Source: Pelomonas dachongensis (lineage in GTDB: Bacteria; Pseudomonadota; Gammaproteobacteria; Burkholderiales; Burkholderiaceae_C). From it: 64,000 nt of DNA. The notes below the pieces were generated by a model, which worked only from the letters and a program-made list of their open reading frames with translations, ran no database searches and was not told the DNA's origin. The translations under genes were made by a program, and so were the position numbers. This document shows, one piece after another, positions 25,233-37,200 of the stretch (its first letter is position 1; every line of letters starts with the position of its first letter). The stretch is from contig NZ_JBIGHY010000005.1 of the NCBI RefSeq assembly GCF_043555865.1, forward strand, positions 62,001 to 126,000, in the 5' to 3' direction.

Positions 25233-28200
25233 TCAGTTGCCGCGCCCCACGCTGATGCGCGCGGAGGCTGACTGGCCGTCGGACGTCTGCGCCAGCACTT
25301 CCACGATCAGGTTGGCGTTCATGCCACGAGGCGGCGTGCCTTCGAGACGGCCGCTCTGCGGGTCGAAGCGCAGCCAGCCGGGCAGCGCGCTGCCATCCGC
25401 GAGCCGCGCGCTGTACGTCACCTGCGTGCCGGCCGGCGGGCTGAACAGCCGGTCTGTCGCGATGCCGCTGCGCAGATCGCCGACGGGCAGTTGCAGCACC
25501 GGCTGCAGCACGACCAGGCGCGCGGCCACGGCCGCCGCTGGCGCGCTGACATCCAACGCCCGTCCTGTTGTCGCAGCAAGCTGCACTGGTGCAGCGGGGG
25601 CCGGCAAGTCCGGCGCGGCCACGCCGCCGCCCAGCACGGTCAGCGAGCCCGCCGGGCCGATGGCCGTGGCACTACCCGCCGGCGGCAACGGCGCGTTCAG
25701 CACCGGCTGCGTCAGGGTCGCGTAGGGCAGCGCGGTAACTGGAATCAGGTTCAGCTGTGTCTCCAGGTTCTCGGACTTGACGGCCGGAGACGGCTTCACG
25801 GTCAGCACGCCGTCGACCAGCGTCAGCGCGTAGTTCTGCGCGCTGGCACCGTTGATCTGTATGGCGTAGCTGCCCGGCGGCGTGCCCGCGCCGGTGGGCG
25901 CGCTGAGGCTGGCGCCCTGCACCACCGTGGCGGTGTCCTGGTAGCGCAGCTGGCTGGGGTCGAGTGACCAGGTCAGTACCGGATCCTGTTCGCCGGCGGT
26001 CTTGGTCTTGTCGTCGGCCGTCACCGTCAGCGGTGCCTGGGTCACGGTCAGCACGCCCTGCGCCACGGTGACTGCGTAGTTGGCCGACGTGGCCTGGCCG
26101 GTGATGGCGTGGGTGCCGGCCGTGGCCTGCGCGCCGGTGGCGGTCGAGACGCCGGCCACCTGCACCACGCCGGCGGTGTCGCCGTACTTCAGCTGGGCCG
26201 CATTCACGCGCCACGTAGGCGCCGGCTCCGCGGCGCCATAAACCTTGGTCTGCGGGTCGAACGCCAGCGTCAGCGCTGCCTTGTCGACGCTCAGCGTGGC
26301 CGGCACGAACTGCGTGATGCGGTAATTCGCATCGACGCTGAGCGTGCCCAGCGTGATGGCATGGCTGCCCGCTGTCGCCGCCGCGCCGGTGTCGGTGGCG
26401 AGTTGCCCGGACACACTGCCCGCCGCGGTGTCGCCGGCCACGAGGCCCTGGCCACCGAGGCGGTAGCTCAGCGCGGGATCGGCGTCGCCGTAGATCTTGC
26501 GCTGGTCGTCGGCCGTCACGGTGAGGCCGCGCGGCGTGATGGCCGCGCTGGACTGCGGCTGCACGCTGACCAGGTAGTTGCCCAGGTCCGCGCCGCCCAG
26601 CGACGCGACCACGGCCACCACCTTGCCCATGCCCGCGTTCCTGTCGGCAAAGCTGCCGGTAACGCTGTTCAGCAGCACCTGGTCGCCCGCCACCCGACCC
26701 TGCCACTCCAGGCCCTGGGTGCCGATCTGCGCGGCCAGCGTGCCGTCGTAGACCTTGTCCTGCGCCTGCAGGCCGGCCAGCGTCAGCGCACGCGGCGTGA
26801 TGTCCGCCGTCAGGCCGGTGGTGGGGCTGATGCTGTAGTCGCCGGCCGATGCACCGCCCAGCGTGCCGGTGACGGTGATGGCCTTGCCGGTGCCGACGTT
26901 CTTGTCGGCAAACTGCCCGGTCTGCGTCAGCGTGACCGTGTCGCCGCCCACGAGGCCGACGACGTTGCCACCGCTGAGCGTGGCCACAGTGGTGCCGTCG
27001 TAGACCTTGGCGGCACTGACGGTGCCGGTGATGGTCACGCTGCGCGAGCCGACGCTGGCGCTCAGGCCGGTGGGCTGCTGCACGCTGTAGTTGCCGGCAT
27101 CCGTACCGGCGAGCGTGTTCGCGGCGATGACGGCCTTGGTGGCGCCGGCATGGCGGTCGGCGAAGTTGCCGGCCTGCACCAGCGTCACCGCGTCGCCGCC
27201 CACGAGACCGACGACGCTGCCGCCGGTCAGCGTGGCGGCGGTCGTGCCGTCGTAGACCTTGTCGGCCACCGTGGTGCCGGTGATCGTGACCACCTTTGCC
27301 GCCACGAAGCCGGTCAGGCCGGTGGCCTGCGTGAGGCTGTAGTTGCCGGCATCGGTGCCGCCCAGCGTGCTTGTCGTGACGACGGCCTTGGCCGCCCCCG
27401 CGTTCTTGTCGGCGAACTGCCCTGCCTCGGTCAGCGTCACCGCATCGCCCGCCACCAGGCCGTCGACCGTGCCGCCGCGGAGCGCGGCGCTGGTGCCGCC
27501 GTCGTAAGTCTTGTCGGCGACGGTGGTGCCCGTCACCGTCACGGCCTTGGGCGTCACGGTGCCGCTGAGGTTCGTGGGCTGCGTGATGCTGTAGTTGCCG
27601 GCATCGGCGCCGCCCAGCACGTCCGCCGCGGTCACGGCCTTAGCCGTACCGGCGTTCTTGTCGGCGAAATGGCCGGCCTGCGTCAGCGTCACGGTGTCGC
27701 CGCCGACGAGGCCTTGCAGCACCCCGCCGGTCAGTGCCGCTGCGGTGCTGCCGTCGTAGACCTTGTCGACCACCGTCGTGCCCGTGACCGTAACGGCCTT
27801 GGGCGTGACGGCAGCGCTCAGGCCAGCGGGCTGCGTGACGCTGTAGTTGCCCGCGTCGGCGCCGCCGAGCGTGCCGGTCGCGGTGACCGACTTGGCCAGG
27901 CCAGCGTTCTTGTCGGCGAAGTGGCCGGACTGGGCCAGCGTGACGGCGTCGCCGCCCACCAGGCCCTGCAGCATGCCGCCCATCAGGGCCGCGATGGTGC
28001 TGCCGTCGTAGACCTTGTCCGCCACGGTCGTGCCGGTGATGGTGAGCGCCTTCGGCGTGACGCTGCCGGTCAGCGTGCCCGACGACGTCAGCACGTAGTT
28101 GACGGCGTCGCCGCCGCCGAGGCTGTCGGTCGCGGTGACGGTCTTGGCCGTGCCGGCGTTCTTGTCGTCGAACACGCCGGACTGCGCCAGCGTGACGCTG

Positions 28201-31200
28201 TCGCCGCCAACCAGGCCTTGCAGGCTGCCACCTGTCAGCGTGGCGGCGGTGGTGCCGTCGTAGACCTTGTCGACCACGGTCGTGCCGGTGACGGTGATGC
28301 TCTTCGGCGTCACGGCGCCGCTCAGCCCGGTCGGCTGCGTCAGCGCGTAGTTGCCGGCGTCGCCGCCGCCCAGGGAGCTGGTGGCCGTCACGGCCTTCGT
28401 CGCGCCGACGTGCTTGTCGGCGTAGTAGCCGCTCTCGGCCAGCGTCACGGCGTCGCCGCCGATCAGGCCTTGCAGGCTGCCGCCGCTGAGCGTGGCGCTC
28501 GTCGTGCCGTCGTAGACCTTGCCCGTGACGGTGGTGCCGGTCACGGTGAGGGCCTTGGGCGTGATGTCGGCTGTCAGCGTGGCAGGCTGCGACAAGCTGT
28601 AGTTGCCCGCGTCGCCACCGCCGAGCGTGTTGGCGAGGGTCACGGTCTTGCCCAGGCCGGCGTTCCTGTCGGCGAACGTGCCCGCCTGCGTCAGCGTCAC
28701 GGTGTCACCGCCCAGCAGGCCTTGCAGGCTGCCGCCGCTGATAGCGGCCGTCGTACCGCCGTCGTAGACCTTACTGGCCGCGACGCTGCCGGTGACGCTG
28801 AGGCTCTTGGGCGTGATGTCAGCCGTCAGGCCCGTGGGCTGCGTCACGGTGTAGTTGCCGGCGTCGCCGCCGCCCAGCGTGTCGGTCACCGTCACGCCCT
28901 TGGCCGTGCCTGCGTTCTTGTCGGCGAAGTGGCCGGACTCGGTCAGCGTGACCGAGTCGCCGCCCACCAGGCCCACCAGGCTGCCGCCCGTGATGACCGC
29001 CATGACGCCGCCGTCGTAGACCTTGCCGGCCACGCTGCTGCCGGCGACCGTCAGCGCCTTGGGCGTGATGTCGGCCGTCAGGCCCGTGGGCTGCGTGACC
29101 GTGTAGTTGCTGGCACTCGCGCCGCCGATGCTGTCGGACGCGGTGACCGTCTTAGCGGTGCCGACGTGCCGGTCGGTGAAGCTGCCGGCCTGCGTCAACG
29201 TGACGGTGTCGCCGCCGACAACGCCCTGCAGCGCGCCCCCGCTGAGTGCGGCCGTCAGGCTGCCGTCGTAGATGCGGCTGGCCACGGTCGTGCCGGTCAC
29301 GGTCAGCGCCTTGGGCGTGATCGCGGCGGCCTGCGTGCCGAAGCTCAGCGTGTAGTTGCCCGCCTGCGCGCCGCTCAGCGTCAAGCCGCCGAACTGCACC
29401 TGCGCAGCCTGCAGCACCTGGCTGCTGTTGTAGGTCGCGGTGGCGATGCCCGTAAGCGAGATCGTGTCCAGCGTGTACGGCGTGCCGTCGGCCGTGCTGC
29501 CGCTGCCTGCCATCTGGCCGGCCAGCAACCCCGCGGTGCCGGTGGGCGTGGCGGCGGTGCCGCCGTCGTAGACCTTGCTGGCCGCGACCGCCAGGCCGCC
29601 GACGTTCAGCGCCTTGGGCGTGATGTCGGCCGTGACCGAGCCAGCGCTGATCGTGTAGTTGCCGGCGTCGGCACCGCCGAGCGTCAGGCCCGACAGCGTG
29701 ACCGACTTGCCCGTGCCGGCATGGCGGTCCGCGAACGCGCCGCTGCCGGTGCCGGACAGCGACACCGTATCGCCGGTCAGCGCCTTGCCGTCGTTGACCG
29801 TCGCGCCGCCGGAGGCGATGGCGCCCGTGCCGGTGACGAAAGTGGCGGTGGTGCCGTCGTAGACCTTGCTGGCGGCGCTCAGGCCGGTGACGCTGATCGC
29901 CTTCGGGTTGACGACGAAGTTGCTGCTGCCCGTGGTGACGTTGACCTGGTAGCCCAGATTGGCCGCGAACGTGCCCTGCCCGGTCAGGTTCACGGTATAG
30001 GTGCCGGCCGGAATGAAGCCAGCGCCTGACGGCGTGTAGCTGCTGGTGGAGAAGTTCAACGCACCGGTGGTGGCTGAGCCCTGCGTGTCGCCGTCGATGA
30101 AGCCGGCGATGTTGACGCCCGGAACGGCGCCCACGGTGCCGTAGTCGATGGTGGAACCCGCGCCGACCGAGACGGTCAGCGTGGGCGTCGTGCTGTAGAG
30201 GAACCAGCTGCCACTGGCCGCGTAGCCCGGCGTGGCACCGGCGGTGTAGGCCTGCGCGTAGTGCTTGCTGTAGCCGGTCATGCCCTCGGTGGTGCCGGCG
30301 GGCGTGGTGGAGTAAACAAGGTAGCGGCCGTTGGGCGCGCTCAGGCCGGTGTTCGCAGCCTTGTTGTTGATGAAGTTGCGACCGGCGGCCAGCACGAGGT
30401 TGCCGTTGTTGGCAGTGACGGTGCCATCCACCGTGAGGTCGGCGCTGGCGCCGCTGGCGTGCAGCGTGAGGCCGTTGTTAGCGGTCAGGCCGCTGCTGTC
30501 CACCGCCGTGCTGCCGGAGGTCTTGAGGTCGAGACTGCCCAGGCTGCCGGCGACGTTGCCCACGGTGTTGGTGCCGGCGGTCAGCGTGGCGGTGCCGTCG
30601 AGGCCGAAGCGCAGGCGCGCGGCGTTGATCGTGCTGCCCGACGCTTGGGTGAGCTGTGCGGATTCGAGGTTGAAGAGCAGGTCGCCGGTGCTGGCCGTCA
30701 CGGCCGAAGCACCACCGAGCGCAATCGTGCCGTCGTAGACGTAGAACTCCAGTGCACGGCCGGTGGCCGCGCCGGACTTCAGCACGCCGTTGACGTTCAT
30801 GCCGCCGTTGCCGCCGGTGATCTGCACGGTGGCATCCAGCGTGCTGGCGCCGCGCAGCATCGGCGCCTGCGTGAAGTCCAGCGAATTGACCACCATGGCG
30901 CCGCCCTGGCTGTCACTGCCGAGCAGCACCCTGTCGAAGCCCGAGCTCTGGTGGATGACGGCGCCGATCTCGGCCGTCGTCATCGACATGCCCGTGCCGC
31001 TGGCCGCACCCAGTGTCATGCCGGCCGCGAGGTCGGCCGCAGAGACCTGCAGCGTGCCGGAGCCGCTGAGCTGGGTGTCAGATGCCAGCACCAGCCCGCC
31101 ACCGACGGCGCTGTGGCCGCCGGCGTACAGCTCGATGCGGTTGGTGACGCCGCCGCCCAGATGCGCGCCGCTGTTGAAGCGGATGCCGCGGCCCAGGCTG

Positions 31201-34200
31201 CTGCCGTCGACGCCGTTGTTCTTGACCTGGACGAACAGGCCGCTGAGGTCGGACAGGCGAACGGTGCCGGCGTCGTTGCTGGTCTTGTCCGTGCTGTTGC
31301 GCAGGTCCAGGATCAGTTGGCCGCCGCCGACGTGCACGGACGTGCCGGCCGCCTGGCTGATGATGGCGGTGCAGGTGCTGCAGTCGTTGTCGACCACGCC
31401 GTTGGCCACGCTCTGGTTGGCGATGGCGGTGAAGTTGCCACCATCGGTGTCGATGTTGGCGCGCAGGTGCACGGAGCGGCCGGCTTCCAGCGTCAGGTTG
31501 CCGCCGGTGCCAATGGCCGAAACAACGATGTCGCGCAGCACGGTGATGTCGTTGCTAGCCTGCAGCGTGACGCTGGTGCCGGCGTTGAGCAGCGCGGCCA
31601 GCGTGGCGGGCGTGATGACCACGTCCGCGCCGGTGTTGGCCGAGAAGCCCAGCGTGCCGCCGCTGAAGCCCACGGCGTTCAGGCCGCCGGTGGTGCCGGC
31701 GAAGAGGCTGCCGCCCCAGTTGCTGTTGCCGCCGCTGCCGTTGACCTGGTCGACGGTAGTGGGCGTGGCGCTGTTGTCAGCCACCAGCGTCAGCCCGTAG
31801 GCGCGGCTGGCGTTGCTGCCGGACACGGTGTTGGGGGCGACCCAGACCAGCGGGCGCCACGCGACCTGCTCCGCGCTCGTCACGGCAGCGGGCAGCACCG
31901 TGGCGCGCACGTCGGTGAGGAAGCTGTAGCCGTCAAAGCCGGTGGTGGCCAGCCCGTCGGCCACCGAAGCCGCGCCGATGAGGCTGTTGCGCCAGCTCAC
32001 CGGGCCGGCCGCGCCGTGCGCGCCGGAGAACAGCGTCACGGCGCCCACGCCGTCGACGCCGCAATAGGCCAGGTTGCTCAGCAGCAGCAGGTCGCCGGTG
32101 GCGACGAGGTTGCCGCTGACGTTGCGTTTGAGCGTGATGCTCTGGCCGCCGACCGCATCACCCGCGCTGCTGCCGGTCAGGCTGTTCGCATCGGAAACGA
32201 CCGCGCCGACACCCGTCTCGCCGTAGGCGTGGCCATTGGTCGCGTTAACCCAGGTGGCCGCGCCGGCGCCGGCCGCGGGTGTGCCGCTGCCATCGCCGTA
32301 GGAGCTGGTCCAGTCGACCGAGCGCACCATGTAGCTGGTGGTCCCGCCGCTGCGCAGCACGACGACGCCGGAGTCGATGACGGCGCCGTAGGTGTAGGCG
32401 TCGTAGCTGGACAAGGTGCGGCCGACATGGTCGCCCGCCGTCGCGCCCACCAGACTGTTGGCCGCCGTCACCGTGCCAGCAATGCCGCCGGCCGGTGCGA
32501 ACGAGACCGCGCCGACGCCGCTCGTCGCGCCGTTGCTCCACCAGGGGCTCGCGATGACGTGCCGCCCGCCGTCCAGCGCCGTGATGCCGGACAGCAGGTA
32601 GTGCTGGCCAGTGCCCGGGTCGATCCAACTGTTGTAGCCGATGGCGTCACCGGCCTGCGTGCCCACGAGGCTGTTGCTGCTGCTGATGCTGCCGCCGGCC
32701 GCGCCGGTGCGCAGCTGGCCGTTGCTGCCGTTCAGCCAGGTGACCGCGCCCAGCGACGCAGGCGCGCTGACCTGGTCCCACGGCGTGGCCTGCTGCCACA
32801 GCGGCGAGCCGATGGCGGCGTTACCGTCCGCCAGCGCGATGACGCCACCGGCGCCCACGCGGTCGCCGGCGTTGTCGGACCGGCGGATCGTCCAGTCGCT
32901 CACCAGCACGTCGCCGCGCACGATCTGGTAGACGGAATCGTTTGGCACGCTGAAGCTGAAACCGGCAGAGCCGGTCGTGCCCACCAGGCTGTTGCTACCG
33001 CCCACCACGCCGGTGATGCCGGCGGTGCCGCTGCCCCAGGTGACCGCGCCGCGCTCGTCCCACCACTGCGGGTTCAGCAGCACGAAGTTGCCGTTGGTGA
33101 GTTGCGTGAAGCCGTCCAGCGGCAGGCGGTAGCCGAGCAGGTCGCTCGCATGGCTGCCCACCAGGCTGTTGGCCGCAGACAGCGTGCCGCCGCTGCCGCC
33201 ACCGGCCAACGCGCCGGTGCTGCCGTTCAACCAGCTGATGGCGCCCGCCATGGCCGCGCCGGTGTTGTTCCACCCCGGGCTGGCCACCAGCACGTTGCCA
33301 TTGCCCAGCTGCTGCACGATCGGATAACCGTTGTGCATGAAGTTGGTGGAGAGGTAGTCGTAGGCCTCCTCGAAGACAGCGTTGCGCGGCGCGGTGGCCG
33401 AGTAGCTCTTGCCCAGCACGATGTCGGCGCCGCCGCCGTAGTTCGTGCCGGTCTTCACGTCGCTGGCGCTGCCGAACGAATAGGGGCCGAGCGGACGCAG
33501 TGTGGCGGTCGTGAAGGTGTCGCCGCCGGACGTGGTCTCGCTGACGACGGGCACCACCCAGTTCGTGCTGGGCAGCGTGCCCAGCCGGTCACCAGTGGCC
33601 GTGATGGCGCTGTGGTTGACGTCGCTGTAGGTGTCGCCCGTGCTGCCCACCAGGCTGTTGGCGGCCGACACCGTGCCGGTGCGGTTGCCGCTGCCCACCC
33701 AGGTGACGGCACCCCGGCCGCCGTTCCAGTACGGGCTGATGGCGACGTAGTTGCCGTTGTCCAGTACCTGGCCCAGCAGGCCGACGTGGTCGCCCGTCGT
33801 GGTCAGGCGGTAGGTGGTGTCGGTGAAGCTCTTGCCGCCGCGCGTGGCGTTCGCGCTGCTGGTGCTGATGACATCGGCGACGCTGCCCACCAGGCTGTTG
33901 CCCGACGAGACCGCACCGGCCAGGCCTGCGCTGCCGCTGCCCCAGGTGATGGCGCCCTTGCCGCCGTCCCAGCTGGGGCTGCGCACCAGGAAGTCGCCGT
34001 TGGCAAGCAGGTCCACCGTCTTGCTGAGCACGGCGTTCCAGTCGCCAGTCACCTTGGACAGATTGCTGAAATCACCGGCCGAGGTGGCACTGCGGCTGTC
34101 GGCGTAGTGGAAGCTGCCGACGTAGTCGCCAGGGTTGCTGCCCACCAAGCTGTTGCCGGCCGACACGGCGCCGCCTGCGGCGCCCTGACCGGTGGCGTAG

Positions 34201-37200
34201 CCGGTGCTGCCGTCCAGCCACGTCACGGCACCGAAGGAGACGGTGCTGGCGGCGCTGGTGCGGTTGCCCCAGTCGGGGCTGAGCACGACGGCGTTCGCGC
34301 GCAGACCGTTGCCGTCCAGCGCGCCCACAGACAGGGCGCCGCCCGAACCGACACGGCTGCTGACGGTGGTCCCGTAGAGGCTGTTGCTCGTCGAAAGCGC
34401 GCCGGTGATGCCTGCAGTGCCCGAGCCCCAGCTTGCAGCGCCGCCGTCCACCGCGCCCACGTCGGCGCTGGGGGACAGCACCACGTAGTGGCTACCCGAA
34501 AGCTCCACCACGGCGGTGCCTACGCCGTCGCCCGACGTCGCGCCAACCAGCGCATTGCCCGCGCCCACCGATCCTGCCACGCCGGCCGTGCCGGCCGCGA
34601 AGGCGACCGCGCCACGCCCGGTGTTCCAGTCGGTGTCGACGACCAGGTAGTTGCCGTTCTTCAACACCTTCACGCCGGTACTGGTGGCCACGGACCGCGC
34701 GCTCTGCGTGTCGCTGCCGTTGTAGATACGTGTGGTGATGGGCGAGCTGCTGCTGTTGCCCTGGCTGCCCATCAGGTCGCCGGCGCCGCCCACGAGGCTG
34801 TTGCCGGCGCCGACATCGGCGCCCGTCGCAGCGGTGCCGAAGATATGGCCGCTGCTGGCATCCACCCAGGTGACGGCGCCGTTGGGGTTGTTCTGCAGGA
34901 ACCGGTCCACGGCCGCGTTGCCGGCATCCGTCCAGTACGGGCTGGCCACCACGTAGCCCTGGCCCGCGCCGACCGACTGCACGCCGCCGCTGGAGACGAA
35001 GTCGTACTTGTGCGTGCCAACCAGGCTGTTGCTGGCCGACACCGCGCCCGCCGTGCCGCCCGCGGCGCCGTAGGTGGCCGCGCCGGCATAGGTGCTGGCG
35101 CCGTTGGTGAAGGTGGGGCTGGAGATGACGTAGCGGCCGCCAGGCAGCGCGGTCAGCGTGCTGCCGACCGCATCGCCCGCCGCGCCCGGGGGCGCCGTGC
35201 GCAGGTTGTTGTTGCTCAGGTTCTTGTTGACGTAGGGCAGTGACGCGTTCAGGCCGGTCACGTAGACCTGCTTGCCGGCGTCGGCGTCGGTCGGCGCCTG
35301 GCTGCGGATGCCGGTGCTGCCCACCACTGCCGTGGTGGACGACAGCGCGCCGCCCGACGCTGCGTTGGCCAGTGCGCCGGTGCCGCCGTTCATCCAGGCG
35401 ACCGCACCGCGGCCGTTGAACCAGTTGCTGGCCGCGATGGCCACGTTGCCGTCTGTCAGCTCGACGATGTTCGTCGTGCCCTCGGCCAGCACGTCACCCC
35501 ACTGGTTGTAGGTGGTGACATTGCCCAGCCGGTCATTGGCGGTGATGGTCTGGTTGCTGCCGGTCGTCACGGTCAGGCCGGAATAGCCGTAGCGCGTGAC
35601 GCTGTCGGTGTTGGCCGTGCTGCCCACGAGGCTGTTGCCGCTGCCGACGGCGCTGCTACCGCTGCCGGTGCTGCTCTGCCAGGTGATGGCCCCGGCCGAG
35701 GCCGTGGTGCCGGTCTGGATGGCATAGGCGCTGGCGGCACTGACGTTGAAGGGGTCGGTGATCGTCAGGCTGAACGTGTTGACGCCGCTGACCGTGCCGA
35801 ACTTGGGGCTCAGCACCAGGTAGTTGTCGTTGCCCAGCACCTTCACGCCGCCGCTGCCGGCCTGGTCGCCGGCATTCGTGCCACGCAGGTTGGACAGCAG
35901 CGCACCTGTCTGGCTGTTGAACAGGTATACCGCGCCCGTGCCGGCGGTGCCGCCCGTATTGGCCAGCGGCGCCGAGATGACCACGTTGCCATTGCCCAGC
36001 ACCTGCGTGAACGCGCCGAAGCCGTTGGTGCCCGACGGGGTCGGATCGGCCATGTCCAGCGCCGCCAGCGAGTTGCCGGCGTTGTCGATGATGAGGTTGC
36101 GCGGGTCCAGTAACAGCTGGCCCGGGCGGCCGTCGCGGCTGCTGAGGTCGGCCCGGCCCTGGAACACCAGGTCCTGCTTGCCCGACACCTCGGCCTGCCC
36201 GCCGGCGCCCGCCTGCGAGCCACCGCGCGCGCTCACCGCACCCGCGAACAGCGTCTTCTCGTCGGACCAGACGACCACCTGCCCGCCGTCGCCCCGCATG
36301 CCGCTGGCATCCGCACGCAGCACGGTGGACGCATTGATGCCCACGTTGGTCGCGTTGCCGATGTCGGCCTCCGCGCCGCGGAACCCGCCGCCCACACGCA
36401 CGCGGCCGCCCTGCGCACTGCCGCTGGCGTCCAGCGTGGCCGCGCGCAGCTGCACGCTGGCCGCCGTGAAGTCGATGCTGCCGCCCTGCCCCGCCGCGGC
36501 TTGCGCGCTGACGTTGCCGGAGCTGTAGATCGTCGAGCCGCTGCCGGCACCTGTGCTGCCGGTGACGGCAATGCTGCCGCCCCGCGTCGCGCCGTCGGCC
36601 CGGATGCTGGCCTGCGCCGTCTGGATGACAGTCTCGGCCTGTACCTGCACCGCGCCGCCGGCGCTGTGCGCGGACGACACGTCCAGCGCGCCAGACTGGC
36701 CCACGTAGTCGCCCTGCACCGTGATGCGCCCGCCGTCGCGCGCCGCGATGCTGCCGCCCAGGTCGACATTGCCGCCGCCCAGCGACACGCTGCCGCCCTG
36801 CGCTGAGATGCTGCCGGTGTTGCTGACCAGGCGTACCACGCCGTCCTGCTCCACCATCTGCGCGGCGTTGATGCCGCCGGCGATGGCCTGCTGTTGCAGC
36901 TGCCGAGCCACGCCTGCCGCGAGGATGACCTGACCGCCGTCGGCCACGATGGCCTGGCGGTTCTCGATCAGCGTTTTCAACGCGCTGGGTTCTACCTTGA
37001 CGCCCAGCAGCTGCGCACCGTCGAAGTTCAGCGTGACGGCGTCACCGCCGGCCAGCGCCACGGTGCCCAGGCGGGCGCTGATGACACCCTCGTTGCGCAC
37101 CTCGGGGGCCAGCATCGCCACGTAACCCGCTTCGGCGGCCGACAAGCTGCCCTCGTTAACGACCGCGCCGGCCACGGCGCCGCGCGTAAAGCGCAGGCGG

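Noticed and set aside
26680..29920. Regular repeats that might suggest CRISPR or satellite DNA
   Set aside because: The unit is 252 bases, fully in frame, codes a known domain type and has no spacer structure.
26109..30029. Plus-strand open frame of 1306 codons
   Set aside because: It lies wholly antisense to the YDG array; its repeats mirror the array, it has no domain signature, and long antisense frames are expected in GC-rich coding DNA.
30261..35243. Plus-strand open frame of 1660 codons
   Set aside because: Antisense to the TpsA FG-GAP-like region; composition is Ala/Gly/Arg/Val/His-rich and no family motif or ribosome site is seen.
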